From Pseudomonadales bacterium (GTDB lineage: Bacteria > Pseudomonadota > Gammaproteobacteria > Pseudomonadales > Azotimanducaceae): a stretch of DNA of 64,000 bases. The position numbers and the translations under genes were made by a program. Below, in pieces: positions 38,471-48,627 of this stretch (within the stretch, counting starts at the first letter, position 1; every line of letters begins with the position of its first letter). The notes below the pieces were generated by a model. It was not told the origin of the DNA and searched no databases. It saw only the letters and a program-made list of their open reading frames with translations. The stretch is taken from contig WLWP01000001.1 in NCBI GenBank assembly GCA_012103505.1, forward strand, positions 4,278,001 through 4,342,000, read 5' to 3'.

Positions 38471-38501
38471 GTTAATAAAAATGTGTGGAGCAAAGATCTA
38501 G

Positions 38502-39773
<1,272 letters not shown>

Positions 39774-39844
39774 CACCTCTTTACACACCCTATCTTGATT
39801 TGTACATTCCAGTAGGTGATTGGGAAAGTTAGGGAGATTAAGGA

Positions 39845-40303
39845 ATGTTCGGATTTAACCAGGTACATCGGTTGCTGGTCACCCTTTGTACTGCCAGTCT
39901 ACTTCTGGTCGCGCCTTCGACGTTCAGTCACCATGCATTTTCCTCCGAATTTGACGCGGATCGTCCTTTTCGCGTGCAAGGCACAATTGTGCGAGTCGAG
40001 TGGATCAATCCGCATAGTTGGGTGCACGTCGACGTGGTCGACGACGCTGGTTCGGTTGTGCCATGGATGATGGAAGGTGGCACACCTAACGCGCTGTTGC
40101 GAGGTGGTCTGACTCGAACAGTGCTTCAGGTTGGCACTGAGGTGATTGTTCGCGGCTATCAGAGCAAAGATCCGGACTGCATACCGAAGTGTCGAGGTAG
40201 CGGCCGTGACATTACGTTTACTGATGGACGACAGATCTTTATGGGTTCCTCAGGCACAGGTGCGCCGAGGGATGGGGCTGATCCCAGCGAAGGTGGCAGA
40301 TAA
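39845..40303 (+). CDS. DUF6152-like exported protein
   Basis: A 152-residue protein with a Sec signal peptide that should be cut after TFS, leaving a mature N-terminus HHAFSSEFD. The body reads GTIVRVEWINPHSWVHVDV, then WMMEGGTPNALLRGG, the pattern I know from DUF6152 proteins. A Cys pair (DCIPKC) lies near residue 120 and the C-terminus is Gly/Ser-rich. A mature N-terminal His plus the NPHSW His could bind a metal, as N-terminal histidines do in LPMOs and CopC; this is my inference only. SD AAGGA precedes the ATG. First of three adjacent exported proteins. Confidence 0.83.
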   Translation: MFGFNQVHRLLVTLCTASLLLVAPSTFSHHAFSSEFDADRPFRVQGTIVRVEWINPHSWVHVDVVDDAGSVVPWMMEGGTPNALLRGGLTRTVLQVGTEVIVRGYQSKDPDCIPKCRGSGRDITFTDGRQIFMGSSGTGAPRDGADPSEGGR

Positions 40304-41212
40304 ATGAATTCTCAATATCCGTTGGCCGACAAGAATTTGGCAAATATATCTTTCGCGACTTGGGCGTGTGTTAAGGGGTTGTTAGTGGTGGGTTTGCTCG
40401 GTCTTACTGGCTGTGTAACCGAAGGGGCTGCCCCAGCTTCTGACAGTCAAACGAGCGATAGTTCTGCCGTCGATCAAGTTGAGATTCCTGACTTAAATGG
40501 TCTTTGGCAAGCGGTTGGTACCGCGCATTGGAATCTTGAAGGCGGGCACGCAGCGAAAGGTCCAGCAACGATCGTGCTCGGGGCATTGGGCGGCATTCCT
40601 GCAGGGCATAGCTATGTCGTCGATGGTCCAATTCCATACAAAGCAGAGGCCGCTGCGAGACGTGCCGAATATCGTGTTGCCTGGAATGAGTGGGACCCTG
40701 TCGTTAAGTGCTTCATCCCCGGAATACCAAGACAAACCTATATGCCACTCCCGTTCCATATCGTGCAATCTGAGAACAAGTTGTTTGTTGCTTATGAGTG
40801 GGGCAGTAATAGTCGTGTAATTCACCTGGATAGACCGGGTACGAGGGCAGAGTTGCCTTCTTGGATGGGCTACTCAGTTGGTCGTTGGGAAGGTGATACT
40901 TTGGTCGTCGAAGTAACAGATCAAATGCCAGATACGTGGCTCGATGCTACGGGTACTTGGCATGGTGAAGCGCTCAAGGTGACTGAGCGGTATACGGTGC
41001 GCGGTCCTAATCACATTGACTACGAAGCGACCATCGAAGATCCCCAAGTCTTTACCAGACCGTGGACAATTAAAATGCCGCTCTATCGTCGCGTGGAGGC
41101 GGGAGCGCGATTGCTTGAATACAAGTGCATACCGATGGCAGAAGATGCAGTCTATGGGCATCTACGCCGGGGTGCGGATATGACTGCGCCTACTGTTAAG
41201 AATTTGTTCTAA
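40304..41212 (+). CDS. Putative lipoprotein, paralogue of the next gene
   Basis: A 302-residue predicted lipoprotein: the signal sequence ends in the lipobox LTGC at about residue 37. It shows a set of motifs shared with the product of the next gene: DLNGLW, VKCFIPGIP, a YEW near residue 167, GYSVGRWEGDTLVVEVTD, VTERYT, YEATIEDPQVFTRPWT and YKC near the C-terminus. I have seen such proteins beside DUF6152 genes but know no function. It starts on the base after the preceding stop, so translation is probably coupled. Mature protein should sit at the outer or inner membrane. Confidence 0.8.
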   Translation: MNSQYPLADKNLANISFATWACVKGLLVVGLLGLTGCVTEGAAPASDSQTSDSSAVDQVEIPDLNGLWQAVGTAHWNLEGGHAAKGPATIVLGALGGIPAGHSYVVDGPIPYKAEAAARRAEYRVAWNEWDPVVKCFIPGIPRQTYMPLPFHIVQSENKLFVAYEWGSNSRVIHLDRPGTRAELPSWMGYSVGRWEGDTLVVEVTDQMPDTWLDATGTWHGEALKVTERYTVRGPNHIDYEATIEDPQVFTRPWTIKMPLYRRVEAGARLLEYKCIPMAEDAVYGHLRRGADMTAPTVKNLF

Positions 41213-41222
41213 GGAGACACTA

Positions 41223-42245
41223 ATGAACAGGACAAACTTCGTAATTTATGTCGTGCTACTTTTAGTCGGTGCAACCGCGATAAATGCACCAGCTTTGGCA
41301 GAGGTACCCATGACGTCGTGGGGTAAGCCGAGCTTGGACGGGACTTGGGATTTCAAGTCAGCGACGCCATTGAGCCGACCTGAGCGATGGAAAGACCAGG
41401 AAGTCTTAAGTGAAGCTGAAGTGGCTGAATATGAAAAAGCCATTCAGGAAGGCAGGTCCGAACGGTTAGCGACTGAAGGTGAGGTACGTGAAGGCTTGGA
41501 CGGACAAGCAGACGTTGATGTTGGCTACAATTCTGGTTTCTTGGAACTGGGTTCTCGGTTAGATGGCAGTTACCGCACGTCGCTCATTGTGGACCCACCA
41601 GATGGTCGGATGCCGCAAATGAAAGAGAGCGCTCGAGCGCGCAACAAACCCTATTACGAGATGCAAACGCAGTCGCCTGCAGGTCCTGAAATGAGGAACC
41701 TGACAGACCGATGCCTCATTGGCTTTAACAACAATCCCATGCGATCGGGTGCGTACAACAACATCATGCAGATTGTGCAGTCACGCAGTCATGTCGCGAT
41801 ACAGGTTGAGATGGTCAACGACCACCGCGTGGTGCCGACAAGTAGTGCAAGCTCTGGCGCATCAGGGATTCCTACGACGACGCGATTTTGGAAAGGCTAC
41901 TCAAGTGGAAAGTGGGAAGGTGCTACGTTCGTGGTTACGACGACAAACTTCAAACAGTTTGCGGCACCCTTTGGCACCGGTGACGCGGCTGTTTTGACAG
42001 AACGCTTCACACGGCTGGACGAGGATACGCTCGAGTACGAGTACACAATTTCTGACCCAGAAACGTATGACGTACCCTGGACTGCTCGCCAACAAATGCG
42101 TCGCACCGACGATGATGTCTATGAGTATGCCTGCCACGAAGGAAACTACTCCATGCCGTTGGTATTGCGTGCTGCACGCAAGCTAGAAAAAGATGGCAAG
42201 ACCGACAACACCTGGCTACCAAGTTGGTACAAGAGCCGAGGTTAA
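41223..42245 (+). CDS. Exported protein, paralogue of the preceding lipoprotein
   Basis: A 340-residue protein with a Sec signal peptide (cleavage near ALA-EVP). It shares motifs with its neighbour: SLDGTW, DRCLIGFNN, VEMVNDHRV, GYSSGKWEGATFVVTTTNF, LTERFT, YEYTISDPETYDVPWT and YEYAC. It also has DPPDGRMPQM, typical of this group. No catalytic signature is evident. AAGGAGAC precedes the ATG. Together with the two genes before, it forms a three-gene cassette between murA and hisG. Confidence 0.8.
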   Translation: MNRTNFVIYVVLLLVGATAINAPALAEVPMTSWGKPSLDGTWDFKSATPLSRPERWKDQEVLSEAEVAEYEKAIQEGRSERLATEGEVREGLDGQADVDVGYNSGFLELGSRLDGSYRTSLIVDPPDGRMPQMKESARARNKPYYEMQTQSPAGPEMRNLTDRCLIGFNNNPMRSGAYNNIMQIVQSRSHVAIQVEMVNDHRVVPTSSASSGASGIPTTTRFWKGYSSGKWEGATFVVTTTNFKQFAAPFGTGDAAVLTERFTRLDEDTLEYEYTISDPETYDVPWTARQQMRRTDDDVYEYACHEGNYSMPLVLRAARKLEKDGKTDNTWLPSWYKSRG

Positions 42246-42272
42246 TAGGCCGTCAAACTAGGCTGAGCGTTT

Positions 42273-42302
42273 AATTGGGCTAGATTGAATTGGGCTAGAT
42301 CG
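42273..42302. repeat. 15 bp tandem repeat in the hisG leader
   Basis: AATTGGGCTAGATTG (42273-42287) is repeated at 42288-42302 with one change. It lies in the 174-base gap before hisG, in which I see no attenuator or other feature. Confidence 0.8.
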
Positions 42303-42419
42303 ATCGACTGGCGATCTAGGTACTCTGGCGGTAGGATGCGCGCGCTATAAGTAGAGTCAAAGCACGCAACAGCGCTTGACTGTGCTTGGGCAAACAACGC
42401 ATCACTCACCGAGGACATC

Positions 42420-43073
42420 GTGGGACTAGTCATTGCTCTAAATAAGGGCCGCATACTCAAGGAGTGCTTACCTCTTCTGGCGGCGTGCGGCATCGAACCC
42501 GATGAAGATCCAGACAAATCGCGCAAATTGGTCTTCGAGAGCCGTACTGGTGGCCACAAAATCATTATCACTCGGAGCGCTGATGTACCGACCTATGTGG
42601 AGCACGGTGTTGCCGATGTTGGTGTGACTGGTAAGGACACGATGCTGGAGTACGGGGAAGGCATGGGCTTTTATGAACTCCTCGATCTCAAGATCGGACA
42701 GTGTCGAATGATGACTGCGGGACCCAAGGGGCTACCAGAGCCCGATGGTGTGCTTCGAGTTGCTTCAAAGTTTACCAACATCACACGTCGGTATTATCAA
42801 AAAGAAGGTAGACAGGTTTCGCTCATCAAGCTTTCGGGTGCGATGGAGATAGCACCACTATTGGGGCTCGCCGATACGATCGTGGATATCGTTGATACCG
42901 GCAATACGTTGACAGCAAATGGCCTTGAGGCACGCGCTACCATCTGCGATATCAGCACGCGGTTGATCGTCAACAGAGCTTCAATGAAAACCAAGTTCGA
43001 TGCAGTCCAATCCTTAGTCAGCCAGCTCAGCGGTGTTGTTGGCAGTAAAACTGATGCAGCCACGAGCGGATAG
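42420..43073 (+). CDS. hisG: ATP phosphoribosyltransferase, short form
   Basis: HisG takes the first step of histidine synthesis, joining ATP and PRPP. This is the short form of 217 residues: the catalytic bilobed core is present, with the GVTGKDTMLEYG and the PRPP loop VDIVDTGNTLTANGLE, but the C-terminal histidine-sensing domain is missing. Short HisG needs the HisZ regulatory subunit, not in this window. Start is a GTG at 42420. The end overlaps hisD by 20 bases. Confidence 0.95.
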   Translation: MGLVIALNKGRILKECLPLLAACGIEPDEDPDKSRKLVFESRTGGHKIIITRSADVPTYVEHGVADVGVTGKDTMLEYGEGMGFYELLDLKIGQCRMMTAGPKGLPEPDGVLRVASKFTNITRRYYQKEGRQVSLIKLSGAMEIAPLLGLADTIVDIVDTGNTLTANGLEARATICDISTRLIVNRASMKTKFDAVQSLVSQLSGVVGSKTDAATSG

Positions 43074-44400
43074 TTTGTTGTTGGACCTCAAACGTCTCAC
43101 AACCCGCGATAGCGACTTTGGTGCTGAGTTGGAGAAACTCCTCCATTGGGATATGAGTGAAGACAACAACGTCGAGCGCGTTGCTCGTGAGGTGATTGCA
43201 GAAGTTCGAAGTAGAGGTGATCAAGCTCTCCTCGAGTACACAAGAGAATTTGACCGATTGACAGTTGCCTCTGCAAACAAACTTGAGCTGTCGATGGAAG
43301 ACTGTGCTGGCGCGTTAGATCGCATCTCGGCTGACCAGCGCGATGCGCTGGAGAAAGCAGCTGCACGTATTCGCGTCTATCATCAGCACCAACAAGAAAG
43401 CTCATGGTCTTTTGAAGATGAGTTTGGCAACGAGCTTGGTCAACGCATTACAGCGCTAGATCGAGTCGGGGTCTATGTCCCGGGCGGGCAGGCATCCTAT
43501 CCGTCAAGCGTTCTAATGACCCTGATTCCGGCAAAGGTTGCGGGTGTGAGTGAGCTTGTTGTAACGCAGCCGACGCCGGATGGTGTGAGAAACGACATGG
43601 TTCTGGCGGCGCTCGCTATTGCTGGTGCTGACCGTGTCTTTACGGTCGGTGGTGCTCAGGCCATAGCGTCGCTTGCCTACGGAACCAAGACAATACCGCG
43701 AGTTGATAAAATCGTTGGTCCTGGTGGTGCCTTCGTTGCTGCCGCCAAACGCTTGGTCTTTGGTCAAGTTGGAATAGACCTTATCGCCGGTCCAAGCGAG
43801 GTGCTAGTCATCGCCGATGGGACAACAGATCCTGAGTGGACGGCGTTAGATCTCTTTTCTCAAGCGGAGCACGATGCCGCAGCCCAAGCCATACTCCTAA
43901 GTTCTGATGACGATTTTATCGATGAAGTTGCGAGCTCGATGGAGCAACTGTTGTCGGCGCAACCTCGCGCTGAAATCATCCGTGCATCGCTAGAAGGACG
44001 AGGAGCTCTGATAGCCACCGAGTCAATTGCTGAGTCTGTGGAGATAGCAAATCGGATTGCACCGGAGCATTTAGAATTGCATATTGCAGACCCTCAATCT
44101 GTTGTGGCAGATGTTCGCCATGCGGGTGCAATATTTTGTGGTGCTCATGCCAGTGAGACTTTGGGCGATTACGTTGCCGGTCCTTCCCACGTGCTGCCTA
44201 CATTTGGCACAGCGAGATTTGCCTCACCCCTCGGTGTATATGATTTTCAAAAGCGCAGTAGTGTCCTTAACATCACCGCAGACGGTGCGGCGTCACTCGC
44301 TGATATCGCATTGCCAATTGCCGAAAGCGAAGGTTTGTACGCACATGCGCGCGCAGCGGCGGTGCGTGCGCAAGAAATGAACAAATCGAAGTCTAGTTAA
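43054..44400 (+). CDS. hisD: Histidinol dehydrogenase
   Basis: A 448-residue zinc enzyme that oxidises histidinol to histidine in two NAD-linked steps. The conserved blocks are present: GVYVPGGQASYPSSVLM, AGVSELVVTQP, DLFSQAEHDAAAQAILLS (zinc and catalytic residues) and APEHLELH. The ATG at 43054 matches the family start. hisC, which follows hisD in Pseudomonas, is not here; the end instead overlaps the convergent protease gene by eight bases. Confidence 0.96.
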   Translation: MQPRADSLLLDLKRLTTRDSDFGAELEKLLHWDMSEDNNVERVAREVIAEVRSRGDQALLEYTREFDRLTVASANKLELSMEDCAGALDRISADQRDALEKAAARIRVYHQHQQESSWSFEDEFGNELGQRITALDRVGVYVPGGQASYPSSVLMTLIPAKVAGVSELVVTQPTPDGVRNDMVLAALAIAGADRVFTVGGAQAIASLAYGTKTIPRVDKIVGPGGAFVAAAKRLVFGQVGIDLIAGPSEVLVIADGTTDPEWTALDLFSQAEHDAAAQAILLSSDDDFIDEVASSMEQLLSAQPRAEIIRASLEGRGALIATESIAESVEIANRIAPEHLELHIADPQSVVADVRHAGAIFCGAHASETLGDYVAGPSHVLPTFGTARFASPLGVYDFQKRSSVLNITADGAASLADIALPIAESEGLYAHARAAAVRAQEMNKSKSS

Positions 44401-45436
44401 ATGGAACTTCGCTCGTGATCGCCGTCGCTCGAAAGCGTTGGTTGTTGCGGAGAATCTCTAGATTGAGCTCGGTACCTGGTGTGGCTTTAGCAATGAGATT
44501 AGCGGCGACTTCATCGTCGGATATTGGAATTTGATTCACCGTCAAAATTGCATCGCCCGGACGTAAGCCCGCTTGATGCGCAGGACCGCCATCCACGACA
44601 CCGTAGACGACGAGACCGATATCTCCGTTCGGAAGCCTAAGAGGGTAGCGAAGCGTCACACCTAACCAACCCCGAATCACACGACCGTGTGTGATGATTT
44701 CTTCCATAACATCCATAGCGATATCAGTGGGAATCGCGAAACCAATGCCCACATTGCCACCGTTGGACTCTCGATAAATCAGTGTATTTATGCCGAGCAA
44801 ACCACCTTCGTGATCTATCAAGGCACCACCAGAATTACCCGGGCTAATTGCGGCATCTGTCTGTATGTAGTCGACGTAAGGGGTGTTTGAAATCCTCGAG
44901 CGAGAAAGTGCGCTGATGATGCCTTGCGAAACACTGTGTCCCAAGCCAAACGGGTTGCCTATCGCAAGAGCGACGTCGCCAACGCGAGCGTTTCGTTCCT
45001 CATCGTATGGTATGACTGGTAGATCGCTCGCATCGACTTTGATGACCGCGAGATCGGTGCGTGTGTCGGTGCCAACGACGCGGGCTCCTGCGTCTTGGCC
45101 GTTGGCGAACATAACGCGAATTTCATCAGCACTTTGAACCACGTGGGCATTGGTTAATACGTAGCCATCGCCCCGAACAATAACCCCGGAACCCAACGAA
45201 GACTGTACGCGCGAGCCGATATTGCGGCAGAAAGGCTGCATGACGGGAAGGTCGCACATGGTTCGGGTGCGGCGCAGAGTTTGGGTCGTGATGTTGACGA
45301 CTGCGGGCGCTGCAGCCTCAACAGCTGAAGCAAATCCTGGACGATCAGAGCTGGAGGCATTGAAAAGTACAATCGCTAGCCCAAGGAGACCACCTACAAC
45401 AGCTGGAATCATTATAAAACGGGTTAGTTGATTCAT
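44393..45436 (-). CDS. degS: DegS/AlgW-like periplasmic serine protease
   Basis: A 347-residue HtrA-type protease: one N-terminal membrane anchor (about 8-26), a trypsin-like domain with His (TNAHVV), Asp (RTDLAVIK) and Ser (GNSGGAL), and one PDZ domain (about 250-340). A single PDZ and the anchor point to DegS/AlgW, which cuts anti-sigma factor RseA/MucA in response to misfolded porins. An unusual Cys pair lies near residue 61 and 70 (MCDLPVMQPFC). Its location by zapE agrees with the degS locus. Convergent with hisD. Confidence 0.9.
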   Translation of the reverse strand: MNQLTRFIMIPAVVGGLLGLAIVLFNASSSDRPGFASAVEAAAPAVVNITTQTLRRTRTMCDLPVMQPFCRNIGSRVQSSLGSGVIVRGDGYVLTNAHVVQSADEIRVMFANGQDAGARVVGTDTRTDLAVIKVDASDLPVIPYDEERNARVGDVALAIGNPFGLGHSVSQGIISALSRSRISNTPYVDYIQTDAAISPGNSGGALIDHEGGLLGINTLIYRESNGGNVGIGFAIPTDIAMDVMEEIITHGRVIRGWLGVTLRYPLRLPNGDIGLVVYGVVDGGPAHQAGLRPGDAILTVNQIPISDDEVAANLIAKATPGTELNLEILRNNQRFRATAITSEVPFN

Positions 45437-45538
45437 AGTTTAAAAATCCCAATTGGGCCAAAGTTAGACAGTCGTGTTTTGCCTGTTGTTTGCACAGAGT
45501 TTGCCTAACACTATTCTAATCAGATAGAGTCCGGCGCC

Positions 45539-46651
45539 GTGTCACCACTAGCCCTTTACCAAGACAAACTTAAAGCCGGTGAGTTTCAGGAAGATGATGC
45601 TCAGGTGCAAGTGATCGCGCGCCTGGATGATCTGTTTTCTCGTCTCAATCAAGCCCAAGTCACACCTACCCTAGTCACAAAGTTAAAACGGTTTTTCAGA
45701 GCCGAACCAAAAGAAGTCGTCAAAGGACTCTATATATGGGGTGGGGTCGGTCGCGGCAAGACGATGATGATGGATCTCTTTTACGATTGCCTGGCACCAG
45801 AGCGACGTCTACGCATGCACTTTCATCGTTTTATGAAGCGGGTCCACGATGGCCTAAAACAACACTCGGGAACCGCTAATCCGCTACAGAAGGTGGCGGC
45901 TGAATTTGCCGATGAAACCGATGTCCTGTGTTTTGATGAGTTTTTCGTCTCGGACATAGGCGATGCCATGATCCTTGGCGAGCTATTGGAAGGGCTTTTC
46001 GCCCACGGCGTCACTCTGGTTGCTACTTCTAATGTAGAACCGGCTCATCTTTACGAAAATGGTCTGCAAAGGCGCCGATTTTTACCAGCGATCGATCTTG
46101 TCTATCAGCATGCCGAGGTTTATCACATGCCAGATGGCATGGATTTTCGACTTCGTGCGCTGGAACAAGCAGAAATCTACCACTCGCCACTAGATGACCG
46201 AGCGGAAGAGAGTCTTATGGAGAGTATGCTCGCGCTTGCGCCACACGAGCCTGAGGTGGACGTAACGCTCTCTATTGAAGGCCGAGATATCCGTGCTAGA
46301 TACGAAGCCGATGATGTCGTGTGGTTTGAGTTCGCCGAACTTTGCGAGGGACCGCGAAGTCAAAATGATTACATAGAACTCGCAATGGTTTATCACGCCG
46401 TTCTGGTGAGCAATATTCCCATCTTTGACGGTAAGAAGGAAAATGCCGCTCGCCGGTTTATCAGCTTGGTTGATGAATTCTATGATCATGGGGTCAAATT
46501 GATCGTCAGCGCTGCCGCGCCAATTCCGGATTTATACCAAGGTGAGCGTTTGCGTTTTGAATTCGATCGCACCGAAAGTCGTCTCTTTGAGATGCAGTCG
46601 ACGGAGTACCTTGGTTCTTCTCATTTACTAGAAGTTGATTCGCAAAAGTAG
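45539..46651 (+). CDS. zapE: Cell division AFG1-like ATPase ZapE
   Basis: A 370-residue AFG1/ZapE ATPase that binds the Z-ring under stress in E. coli. Walker A is GGVGRGKT, followed by MMDLFYDCL, and the FDEFFVSDIGDAMIL Walker B and VATSNVEP sensor regions are intact. Start is a GTG at 45539. Divergent from the degS-like gene. Confidence 0.95.
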   Translation: MSPLALYQDKLKAGEFQEDDAQVQVIARLDDLFSRLNQAQVTPTLVTKLKRFFRAEPKEVVKGLYIWGGVGRGKTMMMDLFYDCLAPERRLRMHFHRFMKRVHDGLKQHSGTANPLQKVAAEFADETDVLCFDEFFVSDIGDAMILGELLEGLFAHGVTLVATSNVEPAHLYENGLQRRRFLPAIDLVYQHAEVYHMPDGMDFRLRALEQAEIYHSPLDDRAEESLMESMLALAPHEPEVDVTLSIEGRDIRARYEADDVVWFEFAELCEGPRSQNDYIELAMVYHAVLVSNIPIFDGKKENAARRFISLVDEFYDHGVKLIVSAAAPIPDLYQGERLRFEFDRTESRLFEMQSTEYLGSSHLLEVDSQK

Positions 46652-46952
46652 AAGTCGACGCACAACGAGCCAAATTTTAGCCAGAATGACTCTTGTAATT
46701 GCCCGTAAATGCTGTTGTAAAGGATCTAACCCTCCTTTAATATTCGCGCTCCCAAAAATAGGGCCAGGCTCGCCTGTGTCCCGGTGGTAAAAATCGAAAA
46801 ACATCGGCTGAAGCCGGTAAAAAAAGTCGATTTTGCAGTGGGTAGTCGGCATCAGAACATCAGCATAGTGTCTGTCAGATTGCACGACTAAAAGACTGCA
46901 CGACTAAAAGATTGAACGAAAGACACATTAAGATCTAGAGAGCTTGAGCTAA
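46652..46952 (+). other. rplM leader region
   Basis: About 300 bases between zapE and rplM. The first part has no recognisable feature. The last 75 bases carry a 16 bp tandem repeat and must hold the rplM-rpsI promoter and leader; no clean -35/-10 pair stands out. Ribosomal protein L13 controls its own leader in E. coli, but I could not identify an equivalent structure. Confidence 0.4.
46878..46909. repeat. 16 bp tandem repeat in the rplM leader
   Basis: GATTGCACGACTAAAA (46878-46893) is followed by GACTGCACGACTAAAA (46894-46909), one base different. A partial third copy (GATTGAACG) starts at 46910. Confidence 0.85.
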
Positions 46953-47387
46953 ATGAAAACCGTGAGCATGCGCAGCGAAGATGTAAATCGCACTTGGTGG
47001 GTGATCGACGCTGAAAACAAAACACTGGGTCGTATGGCGACCGAGATCGCGCGACGGCTACGCGGCAAGCATAAGCCTGAGTACACGCCGCACGTTGATA
47101 CAGGTGATTACATCATCGTCATCAATGCCGAAAAGGTGCGAGTGACGGGCAATAAAGAAGAAGGCAAAATTTATTGGCGTCATAGTGGCTATCCTGGTGG
47201 CATCAAGAGCACTAACGTTTCTGATATGCGTGCCACGCACCCTGAACGAATTATTGAAAAAGCCGTTAAAGGTATGTTGCCCAAGAATCCGTTGGGCCGG
47301 ACTATGTACCGTAAACTAAAAGTGTATGCAGGGACTGAACATCCTCATACAGCGCAACAACCCAAAACGCTGGAGCTGTCAGCATGA
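46953..47387 (+). CDS. rplM: Ribosomal protein L13
   Basis: A 144-residue L13 (uL13) of the large subunit, two residues longer than in E. coli. The blocks [38 protein letters not shown] and [21 protein letters not shown] are typical. Its stop overlaps rpsI (ATGA). Confidence 0.98.
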   Translation: MKTVSMRSEDVNRTWWVIDAENKTLGRMATEIARRLRGKHKPEYTPHVDTGDYIIVINAEKVRVTGNKEEGKIYWRHSGYPGGIKSTNVSDMRATHPERIIEKAVKGMLPKNPLGRTMYRKLKVYAGTEHPHTAQQPKTLELSA

Positions 47388-47773
47388 CCGATTACGATTA
47401 CGGCACAGGGCGACGTAAGACTTCCGCAGCCCGTGTATTTTTATCCTCCGGCACTGGCCGCATCATGGTCAATTCAAAGCCGCTGGATGAGTTTTTTGGT
47501 CGTGAAACCTCTCGCATGGTTGTTCGTCAGCCGCTTGAAGTTGCAGAGTTGGGCGGAAAACTGGATGTAAAAGTTAGCGTTCGTGGTGGTGGCAACTCAG
47601 GTCAAGCTGGAGCCATTCGACACGGTATTGCTCGTGCGCTGGTTGAGTATGATGAAACCCTTCGTGGACCAATGCGGGCCGCAGGATTTCTGACACGAGA
47701 TGCTCGTGAAGTAGAACGCAAGAAAGTTGGCTTAAGAAAGGCGCGCAAGCGTCCTCAGTTCTCGAAACGCTAA
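47384..47773 (+). CDS. rpsI: Ribosomal protein S9
   Basis: A 129-residue S9 (uS9), with the [15 protein letters not shown] start, the [19 protein letters not shown] block, and the invariant C-terminal KRPQFSKR that reaches the P-site tRNA. Cotranscribed with rplM. Confidence 0.98.
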   Translation: MTDYDYGTGRRKTSAARVFLSSGTGRIMVNSKPLDEFFGRETSRMVVRQPLEVAELGGKLDVKVSVRGGGNSGQAGAIRHGIARALVEYDETLRGPMRAAGFLTRDAREVERKKVGLRKARKRPQFSKR

Positions 47774-47793
47774 CGAGCGATCACACCGAAATT

Positions 47794-47833
47794 CGCTTTC
47801 CAGAGGGTCCATTTTGGACCCATTTCGAAAGCG
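47794..47833 (+). terminator. Nested inverted repeat after rpsI, possible terminator
   Basis: An inner stem GGGTCC/GGACCC (47805-47810, 47816-47821) lies inside an outer pair CGCTTTC/GAAAGCG (47794-47800, 47827-47833). No strong T-run follows, so termination would be weak. The extended -10 promoter of petA starts directly behind it. Confidence 0.45.
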
Positions 47834-47838
47834 CCTTG

Positions 47839-47847
47839 TGCTACAAT
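47839..47847 (+). promoter_or_regulatory. Extended -10 promoter of petABC
   Basis: TG-C-TACAAT at 47839-47847 matches the extended -10 consensus with one change. It lies about 120 bases before petA, behind the rpsI inverted repeat. No clear -35 is seen. Confidence 0.5.
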
Positions 47848-47897
47848 CGCGCGGTTTTGCGTCGGTGCTCCGAGAGGAAGCCACGTGCGACAAGCTA

Positions 47898-47946
47898 GAA
47901 CTTAACTACTAGTACGTAATAGATAGTACGTAATAGAACTTAACTA
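47898..47946. repeat. Nested repeats in the petA leader
   Basis: AGTACGTAATAGAT (47911-47924) is followed by AGTACGTAATAGAA (47925-47938). The pair is flanked by a direct repeat GAACTTAACTA at 47898-47908 and 47936-47946. Confidence 0.88.
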
Positions 47947-47967
47947 GGATATTGGGAGCAAAGTGCC

Positions 47968-48627
47968 TTGAGCAACGGCGATGCAAGTCATGAAGCCCCC
48001 GCCGCCGATTCTCAGGACGGCGCCGAAGCAGCACCAGCTGCGATTAACACAAAGCGGCGTTATTTTCTGATTGGTGCTACATCTGTTGTTGCGGGTGTAG
48101 GAGTGGTTGGCGCGGCGGTACCATTTGTCAAATTTTGGAGTCCAAGCGCGAGAGCAAGGGCTGCTGGCGCACCGGTCAAAATAGATTTCAGTAAGCTACA
48201 AGAAGGCGAAATGTTAAGTCCGATTCCGGCTTGGCGTGGCAAGCCAATCTTTGTCCTATATCGGGACGCTGAATCAATCAGTGCTTTGGAGAGCTCAGAG
48301 CTCGATCTAGCGGATGCGAATTCCGAAAACCCCGAAATGCAGCCTGACTATGCTAAAAACCCGACGCGATCTACCCGTCCGGAAATTGGTGTCTACGTCG
48401 GTATTTGCACCCACCTGGGATGTTCGCCAAAGTTTGAGACGCTGGTTGCACCAGGAAATTTTGGTGAGGGTCAAGGTGGTTTCTTTTGCCCATGCCATGG
48501 TTCGCGATTCGACCTGGCAGGTCGGGTTGGTGCTGGCTTTCCTGCGCCAGATAACTTGGAAGTGCCACCGTATCGCTTTGAGAGTGAAACCGTCATAGTG
48601 ATTGGCGATGAAGGAGGTGCCGCGTAA
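47968..48627 (+). CDS. petA: Ubiquinol-cytochrome c reductase iron-sulfur subunit
   Basis: A 219-residue Rieske protein of the bc1 complex. The 2Fe-2S site is CTHLGCSP and CPCHGSRF. A twin-arginine-like motif (KRRYFLIG) precedes the membrane helix (about 33-52), as expected for Tat export. The start is a TTG at 47968, eight bases after GGGAG; no ATG precedes the Tat motif in frame. Its stop overlaps petB (TAATG). Confidence 0.95.
   Translation: MSNGDASHEAPAADSQDGAEAAPAAINTKRRYFLIGATSVVAGVGVVGAAVPFVKFWSPSARARAAGAPVKIDFSKLQEGEMLSPIPAWRGKPIFVLYRDAESISALESSELDLADANSENPEMQPDYAKNPTRSTRPEIGVYVGICTHLGCSPKFETLVAPGNFGEGQGGFFCPCHGSRFDLAGRVGAGFPAPDNLEVPPYRFESETVIVIGDEGGAA

Noticed and set aside
46628..46885. 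An 85-codon minus-strand frame in the rplM leader region
   Set aside because: It runs across the zapE 3' end, shows no domain or signal, and has no Shine-Dalgarno.
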